Positions 43,510 through 54,637 of a stretch of DNA of 64,000 nt are shown piece after piece. The notes under the pieces are model-generated. The model was not told where the DNA came from and did not search any database. It was given only the letters and a program-made list of their open reading frames with translations. This DNA comes from Brachypterus glaber (lineage: Eukaryota; Arthropoda; Insecta; Coleoptera; Kateretidae), in NCBI GenBank assembly GCA_958510825.1, contig OY294045.1, positions 10,777,916 to 10,841,915 on the forward strand, read 5' to 3'. Position 1 is the stretch's first letter. The number at the start of each line of letters is the position of its first letter. Position numbers and translations under genes: made by a program.

Positions 43510-44470
43510 AAGAACACTGGGAAAAGTGTTTCATACCAAGACATGAAAGCTATAGTACAGTATCAAAAATATTGGGAGTGATTTACAGTACCCTGCATAT
43601 TTCCAGTTGTAGTCCAGTCTTCAGGTCAATAAAAGAACCTTTACCTGGAAAGAATTCAGGGAGTTTAGATTTTCGGTTTATTGGATAAAACGCAAATAAA
43701 AAAACAATTTTGCGATGTTGAATTCGATTTGGAACTGTTATTTTTTTAACGTATTTTTTTTACAAAAAAAAGGATTTTTAAAATATCTCTTAAACGTTAC
43801 ACTATACGTTTTTAGATTTTTATTTATTATTTTTTTTTTCGAAAAACCAAAATTTATCTTTATTGTCGGTTAGGCATGCACTTTAGATCATTTTGAGTAA
43901 AAATTAAAAAAATCTATCTGGCACTTTCTTTTTAATTTACGAAAAAATAATTTTTTTTAATAATTCACACATTTATGCCTCTTTATCTCGAGTAAACCGA
44001 TTTTAGATTGAAGCACCATTATATTAAGCATAAAACAACCTTCCCAACCAAGTCATAAAGAAAAATCTAAAACCCTACAGTTTAACGTTTAAGGCGGGCC
44101 GTGAATTAGCTATAAGTCGTACAAATAAATACATGACACAAAAAATGTTAGAGATTTGGTCCTCTTTATTTTCATATCCAACGTTTTTTGTCCTAGGATA
44201 CACTGATCTTGAGATTTTTTTAAAAGTCCGTTTTTTGTGAAAAATAAGTTAAAAAAATGACAGTTCCAAATTGAGTTCAATGTCGCAAAATTGTTTATTT
44301 TGGGCCTTAAGCCCTACCCAATAAACCAAAAATCTAAACTCCCTGAATTATTTCCAGTTAAAACCTCTTTTATTAACTTGAAGACTGGACTTTTTATAAC
44401 TGGAAATACGCCGGGTACTGGTGATTTATATCTGACTAATACCTCGATCTTGACAAAGTGTTTCCAAATT
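43510..44470. mobile_element. Long inverted-repeat element
   Basis: The left arm (about 43510-43745) contains ATATTTCCAGTTGTAG, CCAGTCTTCAGG, TTCAGGGAGTTTAGATTTTC and CAATTTTGCGATGTTGAATT; the right arm (about 44245-44470) is its imperfect reverse complement. The middle 500 bp is T-rich. No transposase. The 74-aa and 62-aa frames at 44291-44515 are two strands of one arm. Confidence 0.6.
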
Positions 44471-44816
44471 TTTAAATGGTGTTTGGCGGACCCTAGTTTC
44501 ATTTTTTTGAGCTGAAATTTGGCACAGAATGTTCAAAAAATCGTGATTTTTGAAATACTCTTAATGGGTAAAGACTAAATAATATCCCTGTCCTTTTTTG
44601 TACAATTTAAGTTAAGAAATCAATATATTTAGATTATGACTTGGGCATACTCTCGATTTCTATTGAAATCAAATTCAATTTAAAAAATAAATTGAACATC
44701 CATACCTTATTTTATATCATATAAGAAATCGGATAAAATCTAGGAATTTGACTATCAAGTAATCCGAACAGATTTATAAAAGTACAAAAGTATTCTACTC
44801 AGCGAAATCGTAATTT

Positions 44817-45519
44817 ACATCGGCACTTAGTGCTACAAAGTGTGCCGATGGATTGAAATCTTCGCCGAAAAGTCAAAATCTTTGACCACGTTTTTTTCAC
44901 ATTTCTCGACGTTTTAGACCATTCTGAGTCGAAATCGGTAAAAAAAATTTTTGCGTCCGTCTGTTTGTCTGTCTGTCTGTCTGGGTGTAAACTCTCTAAC
45001 TCCATTTCTACATGAGATATCGACTTGCAGTTTTTTGCATATTTTTTCTTATCGTATTCTGAAGAGCTGATTAGATTTTGGGGGTAAACTATTGGGGGTA
45101 AGGGGGTAAAAATAGGGTAAAACCTATTTTTAGCGTTTTTGTTTATAATTAAGGCAATTATTATTTTATTTGGTTAATTTAGTACTTATATAAAAGATAA
45201 TTTTAAATTGGTCAAAAATGTTATAAACAACGTTTTCCTAAAACGCATTGTTTTCGAGATATTGGCGTTTAAAGCAATAAAATGCATATCTTACATATTT
45301 ATAACCCGATTTCAAAAAATTATATTTAAATAAAAGCACTTTTTAAAGCCCTATAAAAAATGTTATATACAGTTTTTTACTAGAATATAATGTTTTAAAG
45401 ATACAGAATTTAAAATCAAACAAAATACCTAGTTTGAAATTTGCAAACTAGATGGCTCTAGTGTACAATACAATAGTGCCGATGTTTTGACAGGGTACTT
45501 GCAACGTTTCATCTAGTTT
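44817..45519 (-). mobile_element. Helentron-like non-autonomous element (HINE), copy 2
   Basis: Reverse complement of 25049-25752 at high similarity. The end hairpin ACATCGGCACTTAGTGCTAC ... TGTGCCGATG lies at 44817-44850, the microsatellite (GTCT-type, GTTTGTCTGTCTGTCTGTCT) at about 44962-44981, and the other end ATAGTGCCGATGTTTTGACA at 45473-45492. Confidence 0.6.
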
Positions 45520-45941
45520 ATCTTTGCTAAGCTAATATTTTCCATAACTTTATACATTTTATATTTTATCGTTTTTTGTTTATTTTTGATTTGATATTTA
45601 CATTATGAACCGTAATACCTTTTTCAAAAAATAATTATACCGATAAAAGTAATTTGAATATTCAAATTAATTTTATACATATAATCTGCAACAGTTGTCC
45701 CACGGTGAACCGGAACAAAATTTTTAGTTTGTCAGTTGGCGCGCCTGTAAAAAATACGTAAATGTTGTGCATATCTGATGTATACATACATACATACATA
45801 TGGCGCGTATATTAGTTTGTTATATGGTGATACATAAACCTTAATTTGAAGGTAAAATTTATATAATGATGCCCAAAAAGGCGAAAATAGAACAACAGTT
45901 ATGAAGAAATCGGCGTTCGGATTCTGATTTCTGCATAACTG
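45520..45941. other. No gene; CATA microsatellite
   Basis: A short (CATA)n run at about 45783-45802. ACGGTGAACCGGAACAAAAT at 45703 resembles 33187-33206 (ACGGTAGACCGGAACAAACT), so part is dispersed repeat. From about 45903 the left arm of an outer inverted repeat begins (partner at 46857-46883). Confidence 0.35.
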
Positions 45942-46795
45942 CACTGAAACAAATGACATTAAAAAGGTGTAAAAAGATACACCCTATAAATGTGTAAATT
46001 TTACACCTTTATATAAATGTACATCAACATTGATGTGACACTACACAGGTGAGGTGATTTTGACCTAGAGTGTGTATTTTTATATCCATACCTTCTGCAA
46101 CAATACACTCGGAGCTCAAGAAAGTGTATTTTTATAAAAATACCTTTAGCAACAATACACCCGAAGTGTAAAAATCACACTTCTGATGTACAAGCCAGCC
46201 AATCGCGGGCGTTAAGTCACGTGACTCGAGAAGCCAGAATTCCTGCTTCATCGATTCTGGTGGCTGTCGACCATTATAATTGTTTATGTTTTTGTAAGAG
46301 CGTACGTATAATTTTGTGTGTGCTAAATTTTTCAAAAAAATAATTGGTAAGTGTTGATTAAAAGTAAATATTTAAAAAGTGTGATTAATACAATATCCTT
46401 AAAACATACATTTTATAATATTTTACTTATTTAGGCGGTAACACTGGTCTGCAAGTTTTGAGTTGTTAAGACTTGTGTATGTTTTCTGTTTCTATTTTAT
46501 ATTGGTACTTTTTGTAGCGCTAATTACGAATATACGTTTTATTTTTCTGTTGCGTAGTTTTTCCATAAAACACTATTCATAAATAGAAAAATAACAAAAT
46601 GGTTATTCTATTTTTTTTTATAAATTGAAGGGTTTTAGGTAAAAAGTATATTTACGCGTTGGTGTAAACTTTACACACTGGATGTAAAAATATAATACAC
46701 ACCACATTTATATTAACGCTTCGAGTGTAAATTCACATCAGCAGCAGCTGCAACTAAATTACCCATGCACGTGGATGTAAAAATTTATCTCAGTG
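45942..46795. mobile_element. TIR element Y built from GTGTAAA words
   Basis: Ends CACTGAAACAAAT and ATTTATCTCAGTG. GTGTAAA, TTTACAC, GTGTAT and TACATC words recur many times near both ends (45960-46180 and 46640-46790), in both orientations. It is inserted into an older inverted pair (GAAGAAATCGGCGTTCGGAT at 45903 and ATCCGAATCTGAACCCCGAT at about 46858). No clear TSD and no protein. Confidence 0.5.
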
Positions 46796-47231
46796 TGGGT
46801 GTCAATTCATTCGAATCAACATTTGATCTAACTTAGAATGACAGGTCTTGTAGGAATCCGAATCTGAACCCCGATTTCTTCTAGTAAATAGTTAGAGGAT
46901 TCACTCTAATACACACCGGGTAAGGTATCAGAACGCACTCCTGTGTATACAGTACATATATACACTGTAAAAAATATAACCCACAATTTAATTATCGGCT
47001 ATCGGTACTAGGATTTTAAAAGAAAATTGTAAAATTTTACCAAATTTCATAGCGTTTGGTTTGGACTTTTTGTCAAATTTACTTAAATTGTTAAAAAAAA
47101 CAATAGAGAAAAACGGTCTGGTTAATGGTATCAGACAATTTTATGATATTTCTTTAAACATGTGCAACCCCGTCCCCCCGACTGACCACCACTGCTGATA
47201 AAAAAATATGCTAATTATTTACAAAGAATAT
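46796..47231. other. No gene; possible further CACTGTAAAAA terminus
   Basis: TACACTGTAAAAAATATAAC at 46963 resembles the ends of elements X, A and B, but no partner was found. Otherwise AT-rich. Confidence 0.3.
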
Positions 47232-47803
47232 GTATGTAGTATGTAAGGACAGAAATTTTTAATTTTAAACAAAATTATAAAAATATTAATTTATTATTCC
47301 ATCAATCTATTTTCTGATCATCGTACAGAGTGATATTGGTAGACTGACAGTTTCGGGCTGCTGGCCCTCTTCAGTACCAAGAGTCAACTCTGCACGCTGA
47401 TTAAGAAAACGTTTTTAGACTTTACTCGCAAAAGGAATATAGCCTATAGATTGATGTAAACTTGTGCGCCATCTATTTCTAGATGTAGACAACTACTTAT
47501 ACCTCTCCTAATCTGGAGACTTTGAATGGTAGCAAGTTGAAGACTTGTGTGTCTCAAGCACATAGTACCACTAACGGGTGGTTAGACGTAGAATTAGTAA
47601 GGACAGAAATTTTTAATTTTAAACAAAATTATAAAAATATTAATTTATTATTCCATCAATCTATTTTCTGATCATCGTACAGAGTGATATTGGTAGACTG
47701 ACAGTTTCGGGCTGCTGGCCCTCTTCAGTACCAAGAGTCTACCAATATCACTCTGTACGATGATCAGAAAATAGATTGATGGAATAATAAATATGTAGTA
47801 TGT
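47232..47803 (-). mobile_element. Penelope-like element remnant with terminal direct and inverted repeats
   Basis: A direct repeat TATGTAGTATGTA flanks the unit (about 47232-47244 and 47791-47803), a likely target duplication. Inside, a near-identical ~143-bp segment occurs twice (about 47245-47388 and 47602-47744; AAGGACAGAAATTTTTAATT ... CAGTACCAAGAGTC), comparable to the partial LTR-like repeats of Penelope elements. A ~56-bp inverted copy closes the right end (47737-47790). The minus strand reads ACTGAAGAGGGCCAGCAGCC followed by CGAAACTGTC, the typical tail. No coding sequence remains. Confidence 0.75.
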
Positions 47804-48480
47804 ATTACAAAAATACATTTTGGCTGTATCTGTATTATTTATATAAAATTTTTAATGAAATATATCGGAAAAACCCGAAAACAGTGCAATTTTTAGATTT
47901 TTTGGCCCTGTAAAAAAATAACTAGGGGAGATATTTAAAATCTGCGAGTATTGGCACGAATCATTTTTATTTAGCAATATTTTTATAGTTAATTTTTTTT
48001 AATATTACGGTTTTTTTTTGTTGCTTCGAATGCATACAAAAAAACACATGCGCTATATTTCAAGATTTTAAGGGTCAAGAATTTTTTCATTGACATATTA
48101 GTTTTCAGCGCCCAAAAATACGTAGAAAAAATATAGTCTGGTTTATAAAAAACTAATATTTTCTGGTATTTTTGTGGTCCTGTGTAATTAAAAAAAATCC
48201 GTGTTAGAAGATTTTGAATTTATCATTTTTGTTATAAGAAACCCATTTTTCCGTTTTCGTGGACAATTTTTTTAATTTTTTTATCTTCCAGACGAACTGT
48301 GAAAGTCGATTTTATAAAAAAATAGGACTTTGATCGTTACTCTCCTGTACCCTCCATATTTTTTACCTTCAGGGACTACTTAAATATTAATGAATAATAG
48401 TAATTTATAGTATAATAGTAATTATATATAATATAATATTAATTAGTAGTGTATATACCAAGGTAGGGGATAGTTTTTTA
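47804..48480. other. No gene seen
   Basis: AT-rich with T-runs. No recognisable frames or repeats. Confidence 0.4.
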
Positions 48481-48489
48481 CAGCCGAGC

Positions 48490-48730
48490 ATATTATATCC
48501 CGAGATGCATAGCTTCAAGGGATATAAAACTGAGACACTATAATGGTCTTCTCTACCGTGGTACTAGCACATCTATTCTTATTACTTAAACATTTTTATA
48601 TCAATATTTTTTTTGCAAATACATGCAATATAAGAAAAATCAATTGTTTATAAAATTATCTCCTACTAGGAGAGAAAAAAAACTATTTTATTGTTATTTT
48701 ATTTTTTTCACGTTTTAAAAAGTAGTAGTG
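48490..48730 (+). repeat. Interspersed repeat R17/48, copy 2
   Basis: Shares GGTCTTCTCTACCGTGG, CAATTGTTTATAAAATT and CTCCTACTAGGAGAG with 17100-17600 in the opposite orientation. Confidence 0.5.
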
Positions 48731-49050
48731 AAACATTTTTACTTTAACTATTTATGGTTAAGATAAAAATCGTATTGTACTTAAAACAAAAGAGACCCTC
48801 ACAAAATTCTAAATTCTAAACAATTTTTCGTATAAACTTTTAAAAAGCAAAAAGGTTTTGTGCCAAGTACCATAAAATCTAAAAACTTTCCAGTTAATGT
48901 GATTATTAATACTTTATTTTGCCTTTTTGAAGGGTTAAAATTTCTAAAGTTTTGGTCTTTATAAATAAAGAATTTCCGGATATTTATAAATGCATTTATA
49001 TTCAGAATCTCAAACCCTATAGTACGCATGAAAAAAAGAACAATATACAC
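48731..49050. other. No gene supported
   Basis: An 83-aa minus frame (48799-49050) of AT-driven composition; nothing recognised. Confidence 0.35.
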
Positions 49051-49770
49051 TAGGGTGGGTCAAAAAAACCGACTATTTTTTTTACTTTATACTCTGAAAA
49101 ATCGGTTGCTAGACACCTCTAGAAAATTCTCACCAAATATGAGCTCTTAATTTTGTTAAAAAGGTTCTCCGCTTTGCAATTTTCCATTTTTTCCTCAGTA
49201 TTAGAAACAAAAATTCATATCTCTTTGACAACTGTTCGTTAAAAAGTATCTCTCCTCATATTCTTGTAGGAAATCGAACGCTCTACAAAAAAGGTCTCTT
49301 ACAATTTTTTCGTAAACCTCACCGTTTAAAAGATATCAAAGGTTAAAGTTTGATTATTTTAGGAGACTTTTCTGTTTTGCTTTTTAATTTTATAACTCGC
49401 TTAAAAAAAATTGTTATGAATTGCGCAATTCATAGTTTGGAAGCAAAACAGAAATGTCTCTTAAAATAATCAAACTTTAACCTTTGATATCTTTTGGTGA
49501 GGTTTACGAAAAAATTGTAAGAGACCTTTTTTGTAGAGCGTTCGATTTCCTACAAGAATTTGAGGAGAGATACTTTTTAACGAACAGTTGTCAAAGAGAT
49601 ATGAATTTTTGTTTCTAATACTGAGGAAAAAATGGAAAATTGTAAAGCGCAGAACCTTTTCATCAAAATTAAGAGCTCATATTTGGTGAGAATTTTCTAG
49701 AGGTGTCTAGCAACCGTTTTTTCAGAGTACAAAGTAAAAAAAAAATAGTCGTTTTTTTTGACCCACCCTA
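49051..49770. mobile_element. 720-bp near-perfect palindromic MITE (TAGGGTGGGTC ends)
   Basis: Ends TAGGGTGGGTCAAAAAAACC and TTTTTTTTGACCCACCCTA. The two ~350-bp arms are almost perfect reverse complements around a short centre near 49400-49425. TA at each end is consistent with a TA target. No coding sequence. The high arm identity implies youth or gene conversion. Confidence 0.8.
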
Positions 49771-49984
49771 ATATACACTTGGCGTCAAAATTAACACACC
49801 ACTAAAGTTTTAACACCTTTTCAAAGTCGATTTATGCTGATTTATGTTTATGTTTTTATTTTTTAAGTCATTAAATGTGATGCGGTCGTTATTTCAATTG
49901 ATAGTAAACTCTTAGTTATGAAACCAACACTTTATTTTATTATTACCAGTACTCGGCGAATTTCCAGTACTCGCAAAGGCGCCG

Positions 49985-50335
49985 CGTCGACTCTAGCATT
50001 GACGCGAGGTTTTAAATACATTACATTTTTATTTCTTTTTATCTTGATTTTTTTAAATGATACCATTTAAACGAGTAAGGTGGGAAAAAAGTTATCGCTA
50101 AATAAAAATGAAAAACTTTCGTATTCTTAAAAGATAAAAATCGAATGTCGGTTTTTTCTTTGAAAAACACCGATGTATAGTTAATATGTATAGTCAATAT
50201 TGTTGTGTGTAACAAATTAGTCGTCAAATGTTTTGATTTAGTGACCTTTAAAAAAATTTCCCTCATAATTCGGCAAAATTATTCCGTAAGCCTATGTTTC
50301 TGTGTTTATTTTTAACGTTGATGAGTGATAACTGA
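49985..50335 (+). repeat. Dispersed 350-bp repeat D, copy 1
   Basis: From GCCGCGTCGACTCTAGCATT to AACGTTGATGAGTGATAACT. Copy 2 (56965-57355) is direct and very similar apart from a large AT microsatellite; a reversed partial copy is at 55430-55515. The 75-aa minus frame at 50039-50266 is part of the repeat with no known domain. Confidence 0.75.
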
Positions 50336-50539
50336 ATATTACAGCCACTTCTTCAGTCGGTGGTAATATTTTTGGTAATTAACCAACATTTGTGTTCGTT
50401 ACTTAGCCAAAAAGTTTACCAACAACTAAATAAATGGCTGTAAAAGTAAAATAAAAAGTGTTTTGTAACTAAGAGTTTACTATGGATTGAAATAATGGCT
50501 GTAATGTAATGTAATAACAAATTTATTACAATTTTCAAA
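50336..50539. other. No gene seen
   Basis: Short AT-rich spacer between repeat D and the next palindrome. Confidence 0.4.
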
Positions 50540-51260
50540 TACCGGGTGTTTTTTTTAACCCGAAACTTTTGAATATCTCGAATACTATGCATTTTAGTAA
50601 AAAAATATCGGACAAAATTTGTTTATTTTAATGGTGGAAACAAAATGGCGTATTTATTTTTTACGGATATTTACGTTTTCAAGGTCATTTCAAGGTCAAC
50701 TTTGTTTTTTAAGTACAAACATATTTTTTTTACTGTTATTTAATTCCCCTCAAAAAAATAAAAATCTTTTGTAAAAAACTTTTTTTGATCGGACTTTTAG
50801 TTACAGAGATAACACAGCCACACAAAATTAAAAAAGTTGCATCTCCCACGAACTTGACTAGTCAATCGCTCTGTATTTTAAGCCGCTGAATCCGAATCTG
50901 AGGTCGTAATTTTAAAGTTAGCTCCCATTTTCAACATAATCTCAAAAACATACTTTTCGCAATGATATGATATGTTTTTTGAGGTTATGGTAAAAATGAC
51001 AGCTCTTTTAAATTTTGACCTCAGATTCGGATTCAGCGGCTCAAAATACATAGGAATTTTTTACAAAATATATGTTTGTACTTTAAAAAAAAAAGTTGAC
51101 CTTGAAATGACCTTGAAAACGTAAATATCCGTAAAAAATAAATACGCCATTTTGTTTCCACCATTAAAATAAACAGATTTTCTCCAACATTTTGTTTTTC
51201 TAAAATGCATAGTATTCGAGATATTTGAACGTTTCAGGTTAAAAAAAAAAACACCCGGTA
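50540..51260. mobile_element. 721-bp palindromic MITE (TACCGGGTGTTTTTTTT ends)
   Basis: Ends TACCGGGTGTTTTTTTTAAC and GTTAAAAAAAAAAACACCCGGTA. Arms match through CGAGATATTC/GAATATCTCG, TGGAAACAAAATGGCG, ACGTTTTCAAGGTCATTTCA and CCGCTGAATCCGAATCTGAG. TA at both ends. No transposase. The first satellite unit starts directly at its right end. Confidence 0.8.
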
Positions 51261-54112
51261 TAATTTAATTTTTATTTAAATATTTCGAGTGTTTTAGCCT
51301 GAAAAAAAAATAAAAATGTCTAACCGCTAGATCTTTTAAATTTGGTCTTAAATAAACAAATTTTGACGAGAACATACCCTTGTATTTTTTTCGGCCTATA
51401 CCTAGTTATTTAAAATCGCAGGATGAAAAATTATTGATAATAAGCATGAAATAAACTTTTAAGGACAACTATAAGTGCATGAGGGAGGGGTAAACAGACT
51501 CAAAGGGGCAAAACGGGTGAAAAATCGCAACCGTATGAGTGATAGTCCATACGAAGATTTTTAAGTTTTTTCCCATTTTTTAATTTTACTCTAAGGCCTT
51601 TTTTCGCAGCATTGTTCCAATATTCCTCCCATTATATTCCTATTACATTAAATAAATACTAAAGAAAACTTTAGATTCATTGTGTATAGAGAAAATAAGT
51701 GTGTGTAATTTTCATATATAATTTTATTTTTATTAAAATATTTTTAGTGTTTTAGCCTGAAACAAAAATCGCAAGCGAATAGAGCGATAGTCCATATGAA
51801 GATTTTTAAGTTTTTTCCCATTTTTTAACGTTACTTTAGCGCCTTTTTTCGCAGCATTGTTCCAATATTCCTCCCATTATACGCCTATTACATTAAATAA
51901 ATATTAAAGAAAACTTTAGATTTAATGTGTATAGAGAAAATAAGTGTGTGTAATTTTCATATATAATTTTATTTTTATTTTAATATTTCTGGTGTTTTAG
52001 CCTGGAACAAAATTAAAAATGTCTAACCGCTAGATATTTTAAATTTGGTCTTAAATAAACAAATTTTGACGATAACTGACCCTTGCATTTTTTCTCGGCC
52101 TATACCTAGTTATTTAAAATCGCAGGATGAAAAATTATAGATAATAAGCATGAAATAAACTTTTAAGGACAACTAAAAGTGCATCAGGGTGGGGTAAAAA
52201 GACTCAAAGGGGCAAAACGGGACAAAGATTTTTAAGTTTTTTCCCATTTTTTAACGTTACTCTAAGGCCTTTTTTCGCAGCATTGTTCCAATAATCCTCC
52301 CATTATATTCCTATTACATTAAATAAATACTAAAGAAAACTTTAGATTCATTGTGTATAGAGAAAATAAGTGTGTGTAATTTTCATATATAATTTTATTT
52401 TTATTTTAATATTTCTGGTGTTTTAGCCTGGAACAAAATTAAAAATGTCTAACCGCTAGATATTTTAAATTTGGTCTTAAATAAACAAATTTTGACGATA
52501 ACTGACCCTTGCATTTTTTTCGGCCTATACCTAGTTATTTAAAACCGCAGGATAAAAATTATAGATAATAAGCATGAAATAAACTCTTAAGGACAACTAA
52601 AAGTGCATCAGGGTGGGGTAAACAGACTCAAAGGGGCAAAACGGAACAAAAATCGCAAGCGTATAGAGCGATAGTCCATATGAAGATTTTTAAGTTTTTT
52701 CCCATTTTTTAACGTTACTCTAAGGCCTTTTTTCGCAGCATTGTTCCAATAATCCTCCCATTATATTCCTATTACATTAAATAAATACTAAAGAAAACTT
52801 TAGATTCATTGTGTATAGAGAAAATATGTGTGTGTAATTTTCATATATAATTTTATTTTTATTTTAATATTTCTGGTGTTTTAGCCTGGAACAAAATTAA
52901 AAATGTCTAACCGCTAGATATTTTAAATTTGGTCTTAAATAAACAAATTTTGACGATAACTGACCCTTGCATTTTTTCTCGGCCTATACCTAGTTATTTA
53001 AAATCGCAGGATGAAAAATTATAGATAATAAGCATGAAATAAACTTTTAAGGACAACTAAAAGTGCATCAGGGTGGGGTAAAAAGACTCAAAGGGGCAAA
53101 ACGGGACAAAGATTTTTAAGTTTTTTCCCATTTTTTAACGTTACTCTAAGGCCTTTTTTCGCAGCATTGTTCCAATAATCCTCCCATTATATTCCTATTA
53201 CATTAAATAAATACTAAAGCAAACTTTAGATTCATTGTGTATAGAGAAAATAAGTGTGTGTAATTTTCATATATAATTTTATTTTTATTTTAATATTTCT
53301 GGTGTTTTAGCCTGGAACAAAATTAAAAATGTCTAACCGCTAGATATTTTAAATTTGGTCTTAAATAAACAAATTTTGACGATAACTGACCCTTGCATTT
53401 TTTTCGGCCTATACCTAGTTATTTAAAACCGCAGGATAAAAATTATAGATAATAAGCATGAAATAAACTCTTAAGGATAACTAAAAGTGCATCAGGGTGG
53501 GGTAAAAAGACTCAAAGGGGCAAAACGGGACAAATATTTTTAAGTTTTTTCCCATTTTTTAACGTTACTCTAAGGCCTTTTTTCGCAGCATTGTTCCAAT
53601 AATCCTCCCATTATATTCCTATTACATTAAATAAATACTAAAGAAAACTTTAGATTCATTGTGTATAGAAAAAATAAGTGTGTGTAATTTTCATATATAA
53701 TTTTATTTTTATTTTAATATTTCTGGTGTTTTAGCCTGGAACAAAATTAAAAATGTCTAACCGCTAGATATTTTAAATTTGGTCTTAAATAAACAAATTT
53801 TGACGATAACTGACCCTTGCATTTTTTCTCGGCCTATACCTAGTTATTTAAAATCGCAGGATGAAAAATTATAGATAATAAGCATGAAATAAACTTTTAA
53901 GGACAACTAAAAGTGCATCAGGGTGGGGTAAAAAGACTCAAAGGGGCAAAACGGGACAAAGATTTTTAAGTTTTTTCCCATTTTTTAACGTTACTCTAAG
54001 GCCTTTTTTCGCAGCATTGTTCCAATAATCCTCCCATTATATTCCTATTACATTAAATAAATACTAAAGCAAACTTCAGATTCAGTGTGTATATCTATAG
54101 AAAATAAGTGTG
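51261..54112. repeat. Satellite array, about 425-458-bp units, dimeric higher-order pattern
   Basis: The landmark GTTTTAGCCTG begins at 51291, 51749, 51994, 52420, 52878, 53304 and 53728 (spacings 458, 245, 426, 458, 426, 424). The full-length units carry AATGTCTAACCGCTAGAT, TCGGCCTATACCTAGTTATT, a GGACAACTAAAAGTGCATCA word and CGCAGCATTGTTCCAATA. Two subtypes alternate. Type 1 (starting 51994, 52878, 53728) has TTTTTCTCGGCC and AATCGCAGGATGAAA; type 2 (52420, 53304) has TTTTTTCGGCC and AACCGCAGGATAAAA. The period of the pair is 884 or 850 bp. A 32-bp word with ATCGCAAGCGTATAGAGCGA is present only in some units. The first unit is more diverged, as expected at an array edge. Confidence 0.95.
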
Positions 54113-54424
54113 TGTATAGAGAAAATAAGTTTTCCTTTTTTCTAGAAGATTGCTATCATTTTCCAAATGGTTCTCAATCTACCGAGAAAAAAAACGCCTT
54201 AATCTGCTAATGTCACATAAATATTTCCAGATATGTATTAACGCCGAAATAGGCTCAAATCCCCAGTTTAAATAAATCCACGTTCCTGAATCCTGATAGT
54301 CGCCCTAAGATGAATCGGTATAATACCGACTGCATTTTAAAATGGAAAAATTTAATACAATGTGTCCCAAAATTAGCCAATACACTATGGGCCAGGGGAT
54401 CAGATTTTTTGGCAGAACGTCTGA
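54113..54424. other. No gene; edge of the satellite
   Basis: After the last partial unit (GTGTGTATAGAGAAAATAAG duplicated at about 54100-54130) the sequence is unique-looking. No frames recognised. Confidence 0.35.
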
Positions 54425-54637
54425 TTTTTGTCAAATAAACATAAAAATTGGTATTTGGGGGTTTACAATACCACTAAAATCGAATCCAATGTTAAAAACC
54501 CATATATATGTGTATATACCAATTTTGAAATTTTTGTCAAATAAACATAAAAATTGGTATTTGGCGTTTACAATAGCACTAAGATCAAATCCAATGTTAA
54601 AAACCCACATATAGGTGTATATATAACAATTTTGAAA
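54425..54637. repeat. Two-copy tandem repeat, 106-bp unit
   Basis: TTTTTGTCAAATAAACATAA starts at 54425 and 54531; each unit includes AATTGGTATTTGG, TCCAATGTTAAAAACCCA and a GTGTATATA end. The 90-aa plus frame (54342-54614) is made from this repeat and shows the duplication in its residues (NKHKNWYLAFT-type segment twice). Not a gene. Confidence 0.85.

Noticed and set aside
44291..44515. Overlapping 74-aa and 62-aa frames on both strands
   Set aside because: They are the two strands of one arm of the inverted-repeat element at 43510-44470.
51261..54112. CRISPR-like regular repeat
   Set aside because: Units of 245-458 bp in eukaryotic-type DNA with no short direct repeats and variable spacers. 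It is a satellite.
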